From IMG/VR virus record IMGVR_UViG_3300006990_000013, positions 1 to 64,000 of that record: 64,000 nucleotides of DNA, one strand, 5' to 3'. The notes beneath the pieces were generated by a model. The model was not told where the DNA came from. It worked only from the letters and a program-made list of their open reading frames with translations, and made no database searches. Below, piece by piece: positions 1-8,705 of the stretch. The stretch's first letter is position 1. Each line of letters opens with the position of its first letter. Source of the DNA: a virus. Made by a program: the position numbers and the translations under genes.

Positions 1-971
1 CGACCAACAATGGTTTGATACTTGTATGCATAGTTGTCCATTGGTCTCTTAACATCTTTAATTAACGCTTCAATGTTTGAGGTCAATGCACAGAAACGTG
101 CAATCAAGAATTGAATTTCTTCTAATGAGGGATTTGCAAAGAGACCCACTGCATAATCAAACAACGCCTTGATCTTGTCAGTGAGACCCTTCTTATTCTC
201 GTCGTTAAGAATACTGGTCACTTCGTCTTTGATCTTTAGTGCCTTTTGAACCACATGCTGATCGATGTATGTTGCAATATCACCAATTGTTTGTTCTAAA
301 TCAAAATTTTGTACTGCAGACTTTACACTCTCCCAAGTCTCTTCAACAACTGCAGTCATCTTTTCTTTGATTGCCTTTATAAGTGATGTAACTGTAACCT
401 TTTCAATAATTGCTTTGATAGGATCTTCAAGGTTTTTTAGTTTAGTGAGGAATGATAATGCATCGTTAATCAAACCTGCAACGCTACCAATAATTGTAAA
501 GAACCCACCAATCGCTGCAAATGCCTGAGGCATCATTTTACAGAACCCACCAAGAATACTTCCATTTGAATCTCTGTAGTAACTATTCAAATTAGGAAGA
601 ACTGCACCACCACCTTTTTTAATTTTAGGTGGAGTGTAATTATAAGAACCAATAAAATCTGCATATTCAATTGCAGATATTGGCCCTGATTGATATCTTT
701 GATTTAATTCTGGATAATCGGATAACTGAGAACTATTCAAAAGTTTATTCAAGGATTCTAGTGAATTATAGAATTCATCCCCATACAATCCAACTGCAGT
801 CTGCACAGGATCGAAAATAGAATCTTCTTGAATACCTTCAAGGAAATCATTCTTATATTGATCGACTGCATATATGTTTAATTCCCCATTGGGTTTCACA
901 ATAGGGGCAGGAGTCAGTTTAGACCTTGTCTGTACTAATTGATTACTTAAGTCTATACACTTACTACTCAT
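1..971 (-). CDS. Baseplate-region structural protein, C-terminus outside window
   Basis: An open frame starts at the ATG whose A lies at 971 and runs off the left edge, giving at least 323 residues. The ATG overlaps the TGA of the gp5 gene by four bases, so the two are probably translationally coupled. The middle holds a glycine- and alanine-rich hydrophobic stretch (about residues 135-165), followed by long Lys/Glu-rich helices. I do not recognise the family. Its place directly after gp5 in a baseplate operon suggests a virion or baseplate assembly role, which is inference from position only. Confidence 0.75.
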   Translation of the reverse strand, partial: MSSKCIDLSNQLVQTRSKLTPAPIVKPNGELNIYAVDQYKNDFLEGIQEDSIFDPVQTAVGLYGDEFYNSLESLNKLLNSSQLSDYPELNQRYQSGPISAIEYADFIGSYNYTPPKIKKGGGAVLPNLNSYYRDSNGSILGGFCKMMPQAFAAIGGFFTIIGSVAGLINDALSFLTKLKNLEDPIKAIIEKVTVTSLIKAIKEKMTAVVEETWESVKSAVQNFDLEQTIGDIATYIDQHVVQKALKIKDEVTSILNDENKKGLTDKIKALFDYAVGLFANPSLEEIQFLIARFCALTSNIEALIKDVKRPMDNYAYKYQTIVG

Positions 972-2377
972 CGTGGGCCTCCGCCTGCGTCTTTAGAAGG
1001 ATCCGATGAGTCGTCAGTCGCCATCGTTCCTATACCGTTCATAGATGCAATTTCTCCATTTACAATCGATGTAGACTTCGCAGGTGGTTCAGGCATTTCT
1101 GTCTGATTTGCAACAACTGCATCAGTCGCTTCCGCTGGATCTACATCTTCACTCGCACCATTTGCAAGATCGATGATACCACTGCCAGGATCTGCAAAGA
1201 TATTATCACCCGCTTTCATTGATATATCTGCATCACTTTGGAATCTAATTGTATCCGTACCTTTGAAGTTCATTCCAACATCGCCTTTTGCTTCTTGGAA
1301 TAAACCACCTTCACTTTCAAAACGAATAACTCCACCAGCTTTCATACTGTGGACTTGAGACTGTTGAGTAAACATTTTCTTAGACGATACGTTAATATCG
1401 ATATCAGATCTAATGTTAAGTTCTTTCTTTGCGAACAGTTCCATCGTAGACACGTTTGCGTCTAACATTACATCTGCACCACGCATCTGTAACTGGTCAC
1501 TTGCGTTTACAAAGAACGATCCACCAACACCAAACTGCGCATTACCACGAACAATCATGTTGTAATCGCCTTCGATCTCTTCAGTCTTATTACCTTTCAC
1601 ATAAACATATGCATCATTATCTATGGTAACTATACTAGGGCCTTTAATATAAACATGGTGTTGTCTATCATTTATTTCATATTTGTCACCAACAGACTTA
1701 TGAGTTGTCGTTCCCCTTGAGTCAATTTGGATGTAAGAACCTTCTTTATGTTTAACCATAATACGTTCTGCGCCTGGCGTATCGTCAAGTTCAATACTAT
1801 GTGTCGCAGTCTCTATGACACGGTTGTATGGATACTTTGTACCATATGCAGGGTTGGGTTCACTCCACGTTATTCTTTCGTCTTCAGGCACATCTGCCTG
1901 ACCTGCAATGTACACATCTTCAACACGATTCATCTCTTGTTGTAGAACATATGTTTCTTCTAAGTTCTCACCACGTGCAAGTCGAGAGTTCTGTGGTTGA
2001 CCAAAATCTTTTGGTGCAGTTCCTCTTGCATTAATATGACCATGAAACTGAGGATATACTCCCCACCCATTCTTCTCTGGATCGATTGGTTCCATGTATG
2101 GTGAAGGTATCAAACCAAGCAACATAGGGTGTTGTGCAGTTCTACCATCTAAGAACATTCCATAGACAAAAGAGTTCAAGGGTGGTGGCAGACCATTTGG
2201 ATCATAGTCACCCTTTACAACTGTTGCCCAAGGTAGATCTGGTGTGGGTACTTCTTTGTTGTCTCCATGTATAGAGAATGCACGAACCTGCACTCGTCCC
2301 TCTAGTTGAGGATCGATGTTGTTCTCCACTACTCCCACAAAAAATAGTGGGTTGGTTATACCAATACCTGATTCCAT
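968..2377 (-). CDS. 5: gp5-like baseplate hub/central spike protein without lysozyme domain
   Basis: 469 residues. The N-terminal 100 or so residues form the OB-fold typical of gp5/VgrG spikes (FVGVVE, GRVQVRAF, PWATVV, VYGMFLDG). The last 250 residues are the repetitive beta-strand pattern of the gp5 C-terminal beta-helix (for example VHSMKAGGVIRFES). T4 gp5 carries a lysozyme domain between these parts. Here the intervening stretch is short and shows no lysozyme motif, so wall digestion at entry must come from another protein. The product would trimerise at the tip of the tail tube. Start ATG overlaps the TAA of the upstream hub gene by one base. Confidence 0.88.
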   Translation of the reverse strand: MESGIGITNPLFFVGVVENNIDPQLEGRVQVRAFSIHGDNKEVPTPDLPWATVVKGDYDPNGLPPPLNSFVYGMFLDGRTAQHPMLLGLIPSPYMEPIDPEKNGWGVYPQFHGHINARGTAPKDFGQPQNSRLARGENLEETYVLQQEMNRVEDVYIAGQADVPEDERITWSEPNPAYGTKYPYNRVIETATHSIELDDTPGAERIMVKHKEGSYIQIDSRGTTTHKSVGDKYEINDRQHHVYIKGPSIVTIDNDAYVYVKGNKTEEIEGDYNMIVRGNAQFGVGGSFFVNASDQLQMRGADVMLDANVSTMELFAKKELNIRSDIDINVSSKKMFTQQSQVHSMKAGGVIRFESEGGLFQEAKGDVGMNFKGTDTIRFQSDADISMKAGDNIFADPGSGIIDLANGASEDVDPAEATDAVVANQTEMPEPPAKSTSIVNGEIASMNGIGTMATDDSSDPSKDAGGGPR

Positions 2378-3777
2378 TACGGTGCGACCTCCAATTCACG
2401 AAAATCCCCGCTCCAGTCGTACTTTGCGAGAACTATATTTGTATTCATAATATCATTTTTCAATTGATGACTTGTAGACAGCACCAAATAATTACCAGAC
2501 AACTGTTGATTATATGGATCTTCTGGTGACTGTTCGATTGTAAACTTTGGAACCTTCACAGAAATAATCTTGCCAGGCGTAATATCTAATCTACCTACTA
2601 GACTCGCTTGGACAACCGTTCTTCCAAGGTGTGCGCCATACACGGTTCTATTTACCAAGATCTCTTTGAAGTGTTGGTCTGCACGTAACGTCTCACCATC
2701 TTCATCATAGTAATCTTTAAACACCAAGAAACGTCTTGCATTTTCTTCAGTGAATGTCTCATTAATAAATTCTTCTGTATGTGGACTTGTTCTGACCGTT
2801 GCTTTCTTACCAGACATATCAATGTAGTCTACATCTTTAACATAGTCGTAGTTAGTGACATTAACTCTTCTTCTTGTAAAGTCCACTTCATATACTTTGT
2901 TTCGATATGCACCACCCACTAGATCACCCGCTGTATCAACACGTTGTCCCTGTGTGAATGAAGTAAGAGTGTTTGTCTGTATTTCTGTACCATCATTAGG
3001 ATCTTGACTGTTCATTGCGTTGAATGCAAATACTTCTACATCCCTAGTGTTATCCATACCACGTTTAACAAGAAACTCATCAGTCACATAGAAAAAACCA
3101 TTGATAGTTTCAAAGAATCGATATGAACATGAAGGCGAGTTTTTACTGAAAGATCTCTGAGAAAGAAAGTTCATTGCATCACTAGGTGTCAAAGACGGCA
3201 TCACCGCTCGCATTCTGCCTTCTGATGGTTGTAAGTAGAAGTGTCTTCCTTTTGAGTTTCGAATCTCAAACTTTTTGGCATCGAAAGGAAGTTCTTCTCT
3301 TCTTTTGATCGTGGATGAACCAGAGGCAGATAACTTCGAATAGTATTTTTGAAATACCGTTCGTGCACACTCAGATGCTTTCATGTCTTTGAATGACTCA
3401 CGCACCCTTCTCTTACCAGCTTCGTAACTTAGTTTTGAAATGAAATTAAGTTGAAAGGCCAAACCTGTCAAGTTTTGTGTGGGAACAACATCAGTGACTG
3501 ACAACACATGACATTTAAGTTCGATTGGTTCTTCCAACTTTAAATCATATGTTTCTAACGTCAGTGTTAAGGTTTCCTCACCTCTTAATTTAAAAGTATT
3601 ATTTTCCAACATGCCTGTGGAGTCGACACACTTGATTGACCCCGACCACGAATCCGAATTGATACTCTGACTCAATTCAAACTGAGTAGTAATACCAGTA
3701 AGGTCAAGGAGTTGATCCCCATTAAAGGATTCAATCTCCACCTTTGCGATTGCATATGAGGGGTTAAAGTCTGCCAT
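2377..3777 (-). CDS. 27: gp27-like baseplate hub subunit
   Basis: 466 residues, somewhat longer than T4 gp27 (391). The N-terminus (MADFNPSYAIAKVEI, then SINSDSWSGSIKCVD and LTLTLETYDL) follows the tube-domain pattern of gp27-type hub proteins. The C-terminal half includes TPGKIISVKVPKF, as in hub proteins of the gp27/gpD class. It sits immediately upstream of gp5, whose trimer docks on the gp27 ring in T4. Stop and start codons of the neighbours overlap on both sides (TAATG), indicating a compact operon. The exact gp27 assignment is by fold-like pattern and context, not by strong identity. Confidence 0.72.
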   Translation of the reverse strand: MADFNPSYAIAKVEIESFNGDQLLDLTGITTQFELSQSINSDSWSGSIKCVDSTGMLENNTFKLRGEETLTLTLETYDLKLEEPIELKCHVLSVTDVVPTQNLTGLAFQLNFISKLSYEAGKRRVRESFKDMKASECARTVFQKYYSKLSASGSSTIKRREELPFDAKKFEIRNSKGRHFYLQPSEGRMRAVMPSLTPSDAMNFLSQRSFSKNSPSCSYRFFETINGFFYVTDEFLVKRGMDNTRDVEVFAFNAMNSQDPNDGTEIQTNTLTSFTQGQRVDTAGDLVGGAYRNKVYEVDFTRRRVNVTNYDYVKDVDYIDMSGKKATVRTSPHTEEFINETFTEENARRFLVFKDYYDEDGETLRADQHFKEILVNRTVYGAHLGRTVVQASLVGRLDITPGKIISVKVPKFTIEQSPEDPYNQQLSGNYLVLSTSHQLKNDIMNTNIVLAKYDWSGDFRELEVAP

Positions 3778-4040
3778 TAGGTTTCGTCAGCACGTATAGT
3801 TTCTTTGAACTCTCTCGTAATCTGAGGGAGAAATCTGTTATCAAAAAGAAATATTTCTTTCTTGGATTCGTTTCTGTCTTTTTCGTAATCGTAGATACGG
3901 TATTCAATCCATTCTTCTGGAATGATACGTTTAATAATGATCTTACGACCCTGTTCTGTTAGGAGAATAACTCTGTCTTCTCTACGCAAGTAAATCGTTC
4001 TGAACGATTCTGGTGCAAGAATTACCTGATCAACTGCCAT
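3777..4040 (-). CDS. Small baseplate-operon protein, unknown
   Basis: 87 residues, charged, beta-rich N-terminal half (VILAPESFRTIYLRRED, ITVILL-like strands) and an acidic/basic C-terminus. I do not recognise it. It lies between gp53 and the hub gene with a 3-bp gap on one side and a one-base stop/start overlap on the other, so it is part of the late baseplate operon and is probably a structural or assembly factor. Confidence 0.65.
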   Translation of the reverse strand: MAVDQVILAPESFRTIYLRREDRVILLTEQGRKIIIKRIIPEEWIEYRIYDYEKDRNESKKEIFLFDNRFLPQITREFKETIRADET

Positions 4041-4043
4041 CTG

Positions 4044-4421
4044 TTATACCTCTTTATAATAATAAACGATATTATCAGTGATAGTATCATCTTTAGTCCA
4101 GTCAACAACATCGTCGCCTGTTTCACCAGATAGTTCTTCATACTTGGCGATAAGATAGTTATTAAAGGTTTCTTCGTCCATTGGCCATTCATAGTACGGA
4201 TCAACAATTTGATTCGCCATGTACACCAACCAACTATAATCTACAGAACCATAATAGAACTGCGCAATATCTTCTGCACGTTCATTTTGTTTTACTGTAT
4301 ATGGAAGAAACAACATTGGGTTAGTCGTGAGCGTTTTGACGAGTTGATTACGTCTTGTGATGTCACGCATAACTTTACCGTTGTATTCAACGATTGGAAA
4401 GTTTTCAAAATATTTTGCCAT
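4044..4421 (-). CDS. 53: gp53 baseplate wedge subunit
   Basis: 125 residues. The segment around residues 45-80 (AEDIAQFYYGSVDYSWLVYMANQ, ending in DPYYEWP) matches the gp53 wedge protein, which carries a LysM-like fold. T4 gp53 is longer (196). In T4 gp53 clips neighbouring wedges together around the hub, and its gene lies beside gene 5 as it does here. The gene follows gp48 with a 15-bp gap. Confidence 0.85.
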   Translation of the reverse strand: MAKYFENFPIVEYNGKVMRDITRRNQLVKTLTTNPMLFLPYTVKQNERAEDIAQFYYGSVDYSWLVYMANQIVDPYYEWPMDEETFNNYLIAKYEELSGETGDDVVDWTKDDTITDNIVYYYKEV

Positions 4422-4436
4422 GTCTTTACCTTTTGT

Positions 4437-5537
4437 TTAGAAACTATCAGGCAACTGATTCGCTTGTGCGTTGATTGCTGCACGATCAAGACTTTGATCT
4501 ACATCTTCTCTTGTGTGTGCAGACATTTCTGAGAATTCCATATTCAATGTTACAGAACCAGGCGCACCACCCTGCATGATAGGAACAGTACCTGCTGCAT
4601 TTTCATAACTTACGTTTACTGCTTTAATCATACATGGTTTGAATTTAGGAAAGTACTGGTTGTTAGTTCCGATTAGTTTAATTTCTACGACAGATGGATA
4701 CCTCAAGAATGTACGTTCAAATACGCCTGGCACAAGATCCTGAACTTCTGGTAGGGCATTACGTTTACATGTCTTGATAATCTGATCGATTGTTTGTGTT
4801 TCAGTTGCATTAGAAGGATAGAGTTCCCATGAAAAACTATAGTTCTTCATATCAACACCTTCAAACGCAAGTGCTTCTTTAGGGTTGACAACATTACCTT
4901 GGACGAGATCAATAGTTCTTGCAACGTCTCCACCAAGTTTACTAACTATACCTCTCATTAAGTATGCAGCCGCAGATGTTGCCGCTGTACCTTCGATACC
5001 TGCTACTTTACCTAATACATCACTTACTGCATTGGTGAAAGTACCCATTGCATTTTTACGACCTTCCGCAGTCGCCATACTAGCCCCTGCCGTTTGTATC
5101 GCACCTGCAATATCGCCTGCGGCGCCTGCGAGTCCTGATCCTATTGACCCCAGAGTTCCATCACCCATACCACCACCTGTACCTTTGTATATTGCATTGG
5201 TAACCGCTTCAGTGATTGCTTCTCTTTCAAATGCATTGAGTCTCACGGATGTATTGTCTTGTAACTGTTTTGGAAAAGGCAACTCGACAGAACCAAAAGA
5301 ACTAATGGACGTACTGATTGCTCGGTTTCGATCTGCAATAGATCTACCGACTCCACGTTGTCGTGTCTCAAAATATGATGCATTATTGTTTTGTCTTGTA
5401 TACCCACTATAGTCGTATTCCTTGAAAACGAACATGATAGAATGCGCCGTTTTATTTTCTGGAAACGAGAATAGAGTAGGGTTACGTCTGTACGCATCTT
5501 TAAGACGTGCAACCTCTGGTCTGTAACTTCCTGCCAT
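4437..5537 (-). CDS. 48: gp48 tail tube cap/baseplate-tail tube junction protein
   Basis: 366 residues, essentially the length of T4 gp48 (364). The N-terminus (RRNPTLFSFPE, HSIMFVFKEYDYSGY) and C-terminal part (YSFSWELYPSNATETQTIDQIIKTCK, LNMEFSEM) follow the tail-tube fold shared by gp48, gp54 and gp19. The middle 80 residues are Gly/Ala-rich. It is the first gene of the leftward baseplate operon and begins about 35 bp downstream of a leftward late promoter box at 5572-5579. Confidence 0.85.
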   Translation of the reverse strand: MAGSYRPEVARLKDAYRRNPTLFSFPENKTAHSIMFVFKEYDYSGYTRQNNNASYFETRQRGVGRSIADRNRAISTSISSFGSVELPFPKQLQDNTSVRLNAFEREAITEAVTNAIYKGTGGGMGDGTLGSIGSGLAGAAGDIAGAIQTAGASMATAEGRKNAMGTFTNAVSDVLGKVAGIEGTAATSAAAYLMRGIVSKLGGDVARTIDLVQGNVVNPKEALAFEGVDMKNYSFSWELYPSNATETQTIDQIIKTCKRNALPEVQDLVPGVFERTFLRYPSVVEIKLIGTNNQYFPKFKPCMIKAVNVSYENAAGTVPIMQGGAPGSVTLNMEFSEMSAHTREDVDQSLDRAAINAQANQLPDSF

Positions 5538-5550
5538 TTTGTTTAAACCT

Positions 5551-5558
5551 TATAAATA
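5551..5558 (+). promoter_or_regulatory. T4-type late promoter box for gp4
   Basis: Exact TATAAATA on the plus strand, 42 bp before the gp4 start codon. This is the sequence recognised by gp55-RNA polymerase with gp45 in T4. It forms half of a divergent pair with the leftward box at 5572-5579. Confidence 0.8.
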
Positions 5559-5571
5559 CACTGTGTAAACC

Positions 5572-5579
5572 TATTTATA
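5572..5579 (-). promoter_or_regulatory. T4-type late promoter box for gp48 operon
   Basis: Reads TATAAATA on the minus strand (TATTTATA on the plus strand). The predicted leftward start site falls about 20 bp before the gp48 ATG. It is separated from the rightward box by 13 bp, so the two late transcription units start inside each other's promoter region. Confidence 0.8.
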
Positions 5580-5599
5580 ACCAAAATGTGAAATTGAAA

Positions 5600-6061
5600 A
5601 TGGCATATAGTGGAAGATTCCGCCCGAAGAACCCTAGCAAGTACAAAGGCGACCCATCTAAGATTATTTATCGTAGTATGTGGGAAGTAAAATTCTTTAA
5701 GTGGTGTGACGAACATCCTGATACAATTTGGTGGCAATCTGAGGAATTGATGGTTCCTTACATGTCTCCATTAGACAATAAGATGCATCGATACTTTCCA
5801 GATGTAATTGTAAAAATGAAACAACGTGAGGGTGCACCAAAGACGATCATGGTTGAAATAAAACCATACAAACAAACGAGACCACCAGATCCAAGGAAAA
5901 AGAATGCAACCCCTACTGGACGTGTCTCTCGTAGATATCTTAACGAGGTTAAGACTTGGGGTGTAAATGATGCGAAGTGGAAGGCAGCGAGAAGGTTCTG
6001 TCACCAACGTGGATGGGAATTTGTAATAATGACGGAGAAAGAACTCAACATCAAGTATTAG
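5600..6061 (+). CDS. 4: gp4 head completion protein
   Basis: 153 residues from the ATG at 5600, close to T4 gp4 (150). The sequence YSGRFRPKNPSKYKGDPSKIIYRSMWE followed by KFFKWCD and a nuclease-like core (YFPDVIVKM, MVEIKPYKQ) is characteristic of gp4. It completes filled heads before tail joining and resembles a restriction-endonuclease fold (D and E-x-K residues at FPDV and VEIKP). It is the first gene of the rightward late operon. Confidence 0.88.
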   Translation: MAYSGRFRPKNPSKYKGDPSKIIYRSMWEVKFFKWCDEHPDTIWWQSEELMVPYMSPLDNKMHRYFPDVIVKMKQREGAPKTIMVEIKPYKQTRPPDPRKKNATPTGRVSRRYLNEVKTWGVNDAKWKAARRFCHQRGWEFVIMTEKELNIKY

Positions 6062-6069
6062 GAACGACC

Positions 6070-6492
6070 ATGAACAGGTGGCCAAGGTACACACTATATG
6101 ACGATAACGATAAAGTTGTGTTAATTACCACATACAAAGAAATATATAATGAATACAAGAAAAGAAACGCAAAGGCAGAAGACATGATCAGATTAACAAA
6201 GTTTATCGACGAGGGAGTCAAATTAAAACTCATTCGTGGAAAAGATCAGGATGTTCTGAAGATGTGGAACAAGGGAGATCGTAAGTGGGTTGAACTGAGA
6301 GGAAAGCCTGGATTCGAAAGAAAGTACGATCCAAAGGATCCACTCCATCGTGCAATTACCGCCTTAGGAAAATCTGCAAGTATATCAGACTTTGTGAATG
6401 GTACTGAGGTTAGTATAAACCCGAAACACCCAGATGGCAAGCGTGCATTAGATACAATAAAGAAATTAATGGACGAACATGCAATCAGATAA
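6070..6492 (+). CDS. Conserved-type phage protein of unknown function
   Basis: 140 residues from ATG 6070, the start chosen because it directly follows the gp4 stop and begins with a plausible N-terminus (MNRWPRYTLYDD). Strongly basic and helical, with WVELRGKPGFERKYDPKDPLHRAITALG in the middle. I do not recognise a domain. It lies in the late head/tail operon, so a morphogenesis role is likely. Its last codons overlap the start of a tiny cysteine-rich gene. Confidence 0.7.
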   Translation: MNRWPRYTLYDDNDKVVLITTYKEIYNEYKKRNAKAEDMIRLTKFIDEGVKLKLIRGKDQDVLKMWNKGDRKWVELRGKPGFERKYDPKDPLHRAITALGKSASISDFVNGTEVSINPKHPDGKRALDTIKKLMDEHAIR

Positions 6493-6598
6493 ACCCATTT
6501 GCACAACCTGTGGACACCCATGTCATCGTGGTAAAGATTGTCCCGATTGTATAAATGACGTTTGTTTTAAATGTAAATGTAAAGACTGTAAGGACTAG
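6479..6598 (+). CDS. 39-residue cysteine-rich putative zinc-binding protein
   Basis: ATG at 6479 lies inside the end of the preceding gene and the frame closes at TAG 6596-6598, two bases before the next ATG. The 39-residue product has nine cysteines (positions 8, 11, 15, 21, 24, 29, 32, 34, 37) in CxxC-type pairs, plus two histidines, as expected for a small zinc-binding fold or zinc-cluster peptide. No hydrophobic core is visible otherwise. The tight fit between two genes supports it being real. Function unknown. Confidence 0.55.
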   Translation: MQSDKPICTTCGHPCHRGKDCPDCINDVCFKCKCKDCKD

Positions 6599-6600
6599 AA

Positions 6601-7209
6601 ATGGCAGCATCATTATTTAATGATATACTTTTAAGAGGTATTCGTTCGGGACAAGTGCCTGCACGTACTGATGCCGCACGTAAGTGGTACAGAGATACTG
6701 CGCAGAAGTCTGTTAAGAATGGCCCGATAAATGCAGGTAGAGTGGAACGTGAATTAAAAGACAGAGGTGCAAACACATCTGCAGTAGGTAATATGTACTT
6801 CTTTGCGTATGAGGCAAAACATGCAAAGACATTACCTTACTACGATAAGTTCCCTCTGATATTCCCAATTGGCCCTGCACCAAAAGGATTCATGGGCATC
6901 AACATGCACTATTTACCACCTATTTTACGTGCAAAGTTAATGGATGGTCTTTACGACACCATTACAAACGATAAGTATGATACGAGTACAAAATTAGATT
7001 TATCATATAAACTTTTAAACAGTGCGTCTAAGTTCAGAGAATTTAAACCCACTATCAAACACTATCTGAATGCTCAGACAAGATCAAGGTTTTTTTATGT
7101 TAATCCTGTGGAGTGGGACATTGCATTGTTCCTACCAACTGCGAACTTCGTTGGTGCAAGTAAAAACAAAGTATACGCTGATAGTCGTAAAATCATAAGG
7201 AACGGATAA
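6601..7209 (+). CDS. Late virion protein, possibly DNA end protector gp2
   Basis: 202 residues. Distinct segments are SGQVPARTDAARKWYRDTA near the N-terminus and LPYYDKFPLIFPIGPAPKGF with GINMHYLPPILRAKLMDGLYD in the middle. In T4 gene 2 (DNA end protector) sits next to gene 4, and the size and position here fit, so gp2 is my best guess. I cannot confirm it by motif alone; an unassigned head or neck protein is the alternative. The stop shares one base with the next ATG. Confidence 0.5.
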   Translation: MAASLFNDILLRGIRSGQVPARTDAARKWYRDTAQKSVKNGPINAGRVERELKDRGANTSAVGNMYFFAYEAKHAKTLPYYDKFPLIFPIGPAPKGFMGINMHYLPPILRAKLMDGLYDTITNDKYDTSTKLDLSYKLLNSASKFREFKPTIKHYLNAQTRSRFFYVNPVEWDIALFLPTANFVGASKNKVYADSRKIIRNG

Positions 7210-7988
7210 TGGCATTTCGCATATCGGAATTCAAATCAACATTTGATCAGTTTGGTGGCCCTGCACATGCGAACTTGTTTCAAGTTACTATAACAGGTTA
7301 CCCAAACAATGTCAACTCATTGTTGGGATCAAAAGAACTCACGTTCTTCTGTAAGACGGCACAGATTCCCTCTGTAAGTCTTAATGTTGCAAACTACGAG
7401 GCAGTTGCAAGTCTTCCTAAACAGTTCCCTATGTCTGTTCAGAATACACAAATCAATACAATTTTTATGATTGATAGTGATCATGAGATATTGAAGTTCT
7501 TCCACTCTTGGATGCAGAATGTAATCAATATCGGAACCGCAGGTGGCAACCTGTCTGAAGACAATGGTAAACTTCCGTATGAGATTGGATACAAAGATGA
7601 GTATTCATGTCGTCTAAGTATACGTCACTTCTCAACGGATCACGATCCAAGTAGATTCTATGAAGTAATACTAGACAAAGCATGGCCTTCTCAGATTGGT
7701 GATCTGGATATGGCATGGGAAACAAACGATCAGTTCCTCACACTTCCAGTTGCATTTTCATATGATAGAATCGAATACTCTGGTTTGAGGCCAGGCTCAC
7801 CAACATCAAGACTAGGACGTGGTTCTGGTTTCTTTGATATCCTTGGTGCAGTTGCAGGTTTTGCTGGAGTGGTACAACAAACCGTTAATCAAGGGTTTTC
7901 TAATGTATCAAGTATACAAGATGCTGTGAACAGGTTCCAGCGTGTTAATAATTCCTTCGACAATTTGAGTCGGAGTATAGGTCTATAG
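7209..7988 (+). CDS. 54: gp54-like baseplate tail tube initiator
   Basis: 259 residues. The order of segments follows T4 gp54: N-terminal strand (ANLFQVTITGYP), FFCKTAQIPSVSL, INTIFMIDSDHEILKFFHSWMQ, then AWPSQIGDLDMAWETND with LTLPVAFSYDRIEY, and a Gly/Ala-rich hydrophobic tail. This is the tail-tube fold shared with gp19 and gp48. gp54 primes tube polymerisation on gp48. A good ribosome binding site (AAGGA) precedes the ATG. Other tube-fold paralogues are possible. Confidence 0.65.
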   Translation: MAFRISEFKSTFDQFGGPAHANLFQVTITGYPNNVNSLLGSKELTFFCKTAQIPSVSLNVANYEAVASLPKQFPMSVQNTQINTIFMIDSDHEILKFFHSWMQNVINIGTAGGNLSEDNGKLPYEIGYKDEYSCRLSIRHFSTDHDPSRFYEVILDKAWPSQIGDLDMAWETNDQFLTLPVAFSYDRIEYSGLRPGSPTSRLGRGSGFFDILGAVAGFAGVVQQTVNQGFSNVSSIQDAVNRFQRVNNSFDNLSRSIGL

Positions 7989-8003
7989 TAAGGAGAATAT
8001 ATT

Positions 8004-8705
8004 ATGGCTTTACCTAAAATTGATCTACCACTTTTTGAATTGAAACTTCCTTCAACTGGTAGAAAAGTAAAATACAGACCGTTTACGGTCAAAGAAGAAA
8101 AGATTCTTTTGGTTGCACAAGAGTCAAATGACCGTGAACAAGAACTACTAGCGGCAAAACAAATTGTGAATAACTGTCTGGTTAAAACAGATATTTCTAA
8201 ACTCGCAATGTTTGATTTGGAATATGTACTTCTTGTGCTACGTTCAAGATCTGTAGATAACGCAATTAAGTTTACTATCGGAGATCCTGATACAAAAGAG
8301 AGAGTTGAGATGGAAATCAACATTGACGATGTTAAAATTGTCAAGGATAAAGAGCATTCCAAACGTGTAAGAATTAATGATGAATATACTTTGTTTTTAA
8401 AGTATCCTACCATCGATCAGTTCACACAAATCATTACAATGGATGCAACTGACCCTCTTGTAAACTATTACATTATGACATCTTCGCTGGATCAAATTGC
8501 ATCTGAAGAAGAAACGCACAAGTTCTCTGACTATTCGCAAGAAGAGGTTGATGACTTTATGAACGATATGACGGCAGATGTGATGAAAGAAATTCAAAAG
8601 TTCTTTGAAACAATGCCTAAACTTCGTCATGAAATGAAGTATACCAATAGTGAAGGTACTGAAAAGACATTTGTAATAGAAGGAATGAGATCTTTTTTCG
8701 CCTAG
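8004..8705 (+). CDS. 26: gp26 baseplate hub/tail assembly protein
   Basis: 233 residues, starting after a strong AAGGAG site. LPLFELKLPSTGRKVKYRPF then TVKEEKILLVAQESNDRE matches the T4 baseplate gp26 family. The last four sense codons read through a TTTTTTC heptamer (8693-8699) in the correct phase for -1 slippage, six bases before the TAG, and the -1 frame is open into the next ORF. Gene order (this gene, small overlapping ORF, tape measure) matches the chaperone/frameshift/tape-measure order of other long-tailed phages. Confidence 0.85.
   Translation: MALPKIDLPLFELKLPSTGRKVKYRPFTVKEEKILLVAQESNDREQELLAAKQIVNNCLVKTDISKLAMFDLEYVLLVLRSRSVDNAIKFTIGDPDTKERVEMEINIDDVKIVKDKEHSKRVRINDEYTLFLKYPTIDQFTQIITMDATDPLVNYYIMTSSLDQIASEEETHKFSDYSQEEVDDFMNDMTADVMKEIQKFFETMPKLRHEMKYTNSEGTEKTFVIEGMRSFFA
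8693..8699 (+). promoter_or_regulatory. Candidate -1 ribosomal frameshift site
   Basis: T TTT TTC fits the X XXY YYZ slippery rule with gp26 zero-frame codons TTT TTC. After -1 slippage translation continues CGC CTA GTG and stays open to 8887. No convincing ribosome binding site precedes either possible start of the downstream ORF, which favours a fusion. I see no strong hairpin immediately 3' of the site. Confidence 0.6.

Noticed and set aside
265-528. Plus-strand frame of 87 residues near the left edge
   Set aside because: It lies opposite a longer minus-strand frame in good register with gp5 and has low-complexity Ser/Ile composition.
968-2377. Lysozyme domain in gp5
   Set aside because: The segment between OB-fold and beta-helix is too short and shows no lysozyme catalytic pattern.
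4885-5412. 175-residue plus-strand frame inside gp48
   Set aside because: Antisense to a recognised gp48 gene; composition is the mirror of its Ala/Gly-rich middle.
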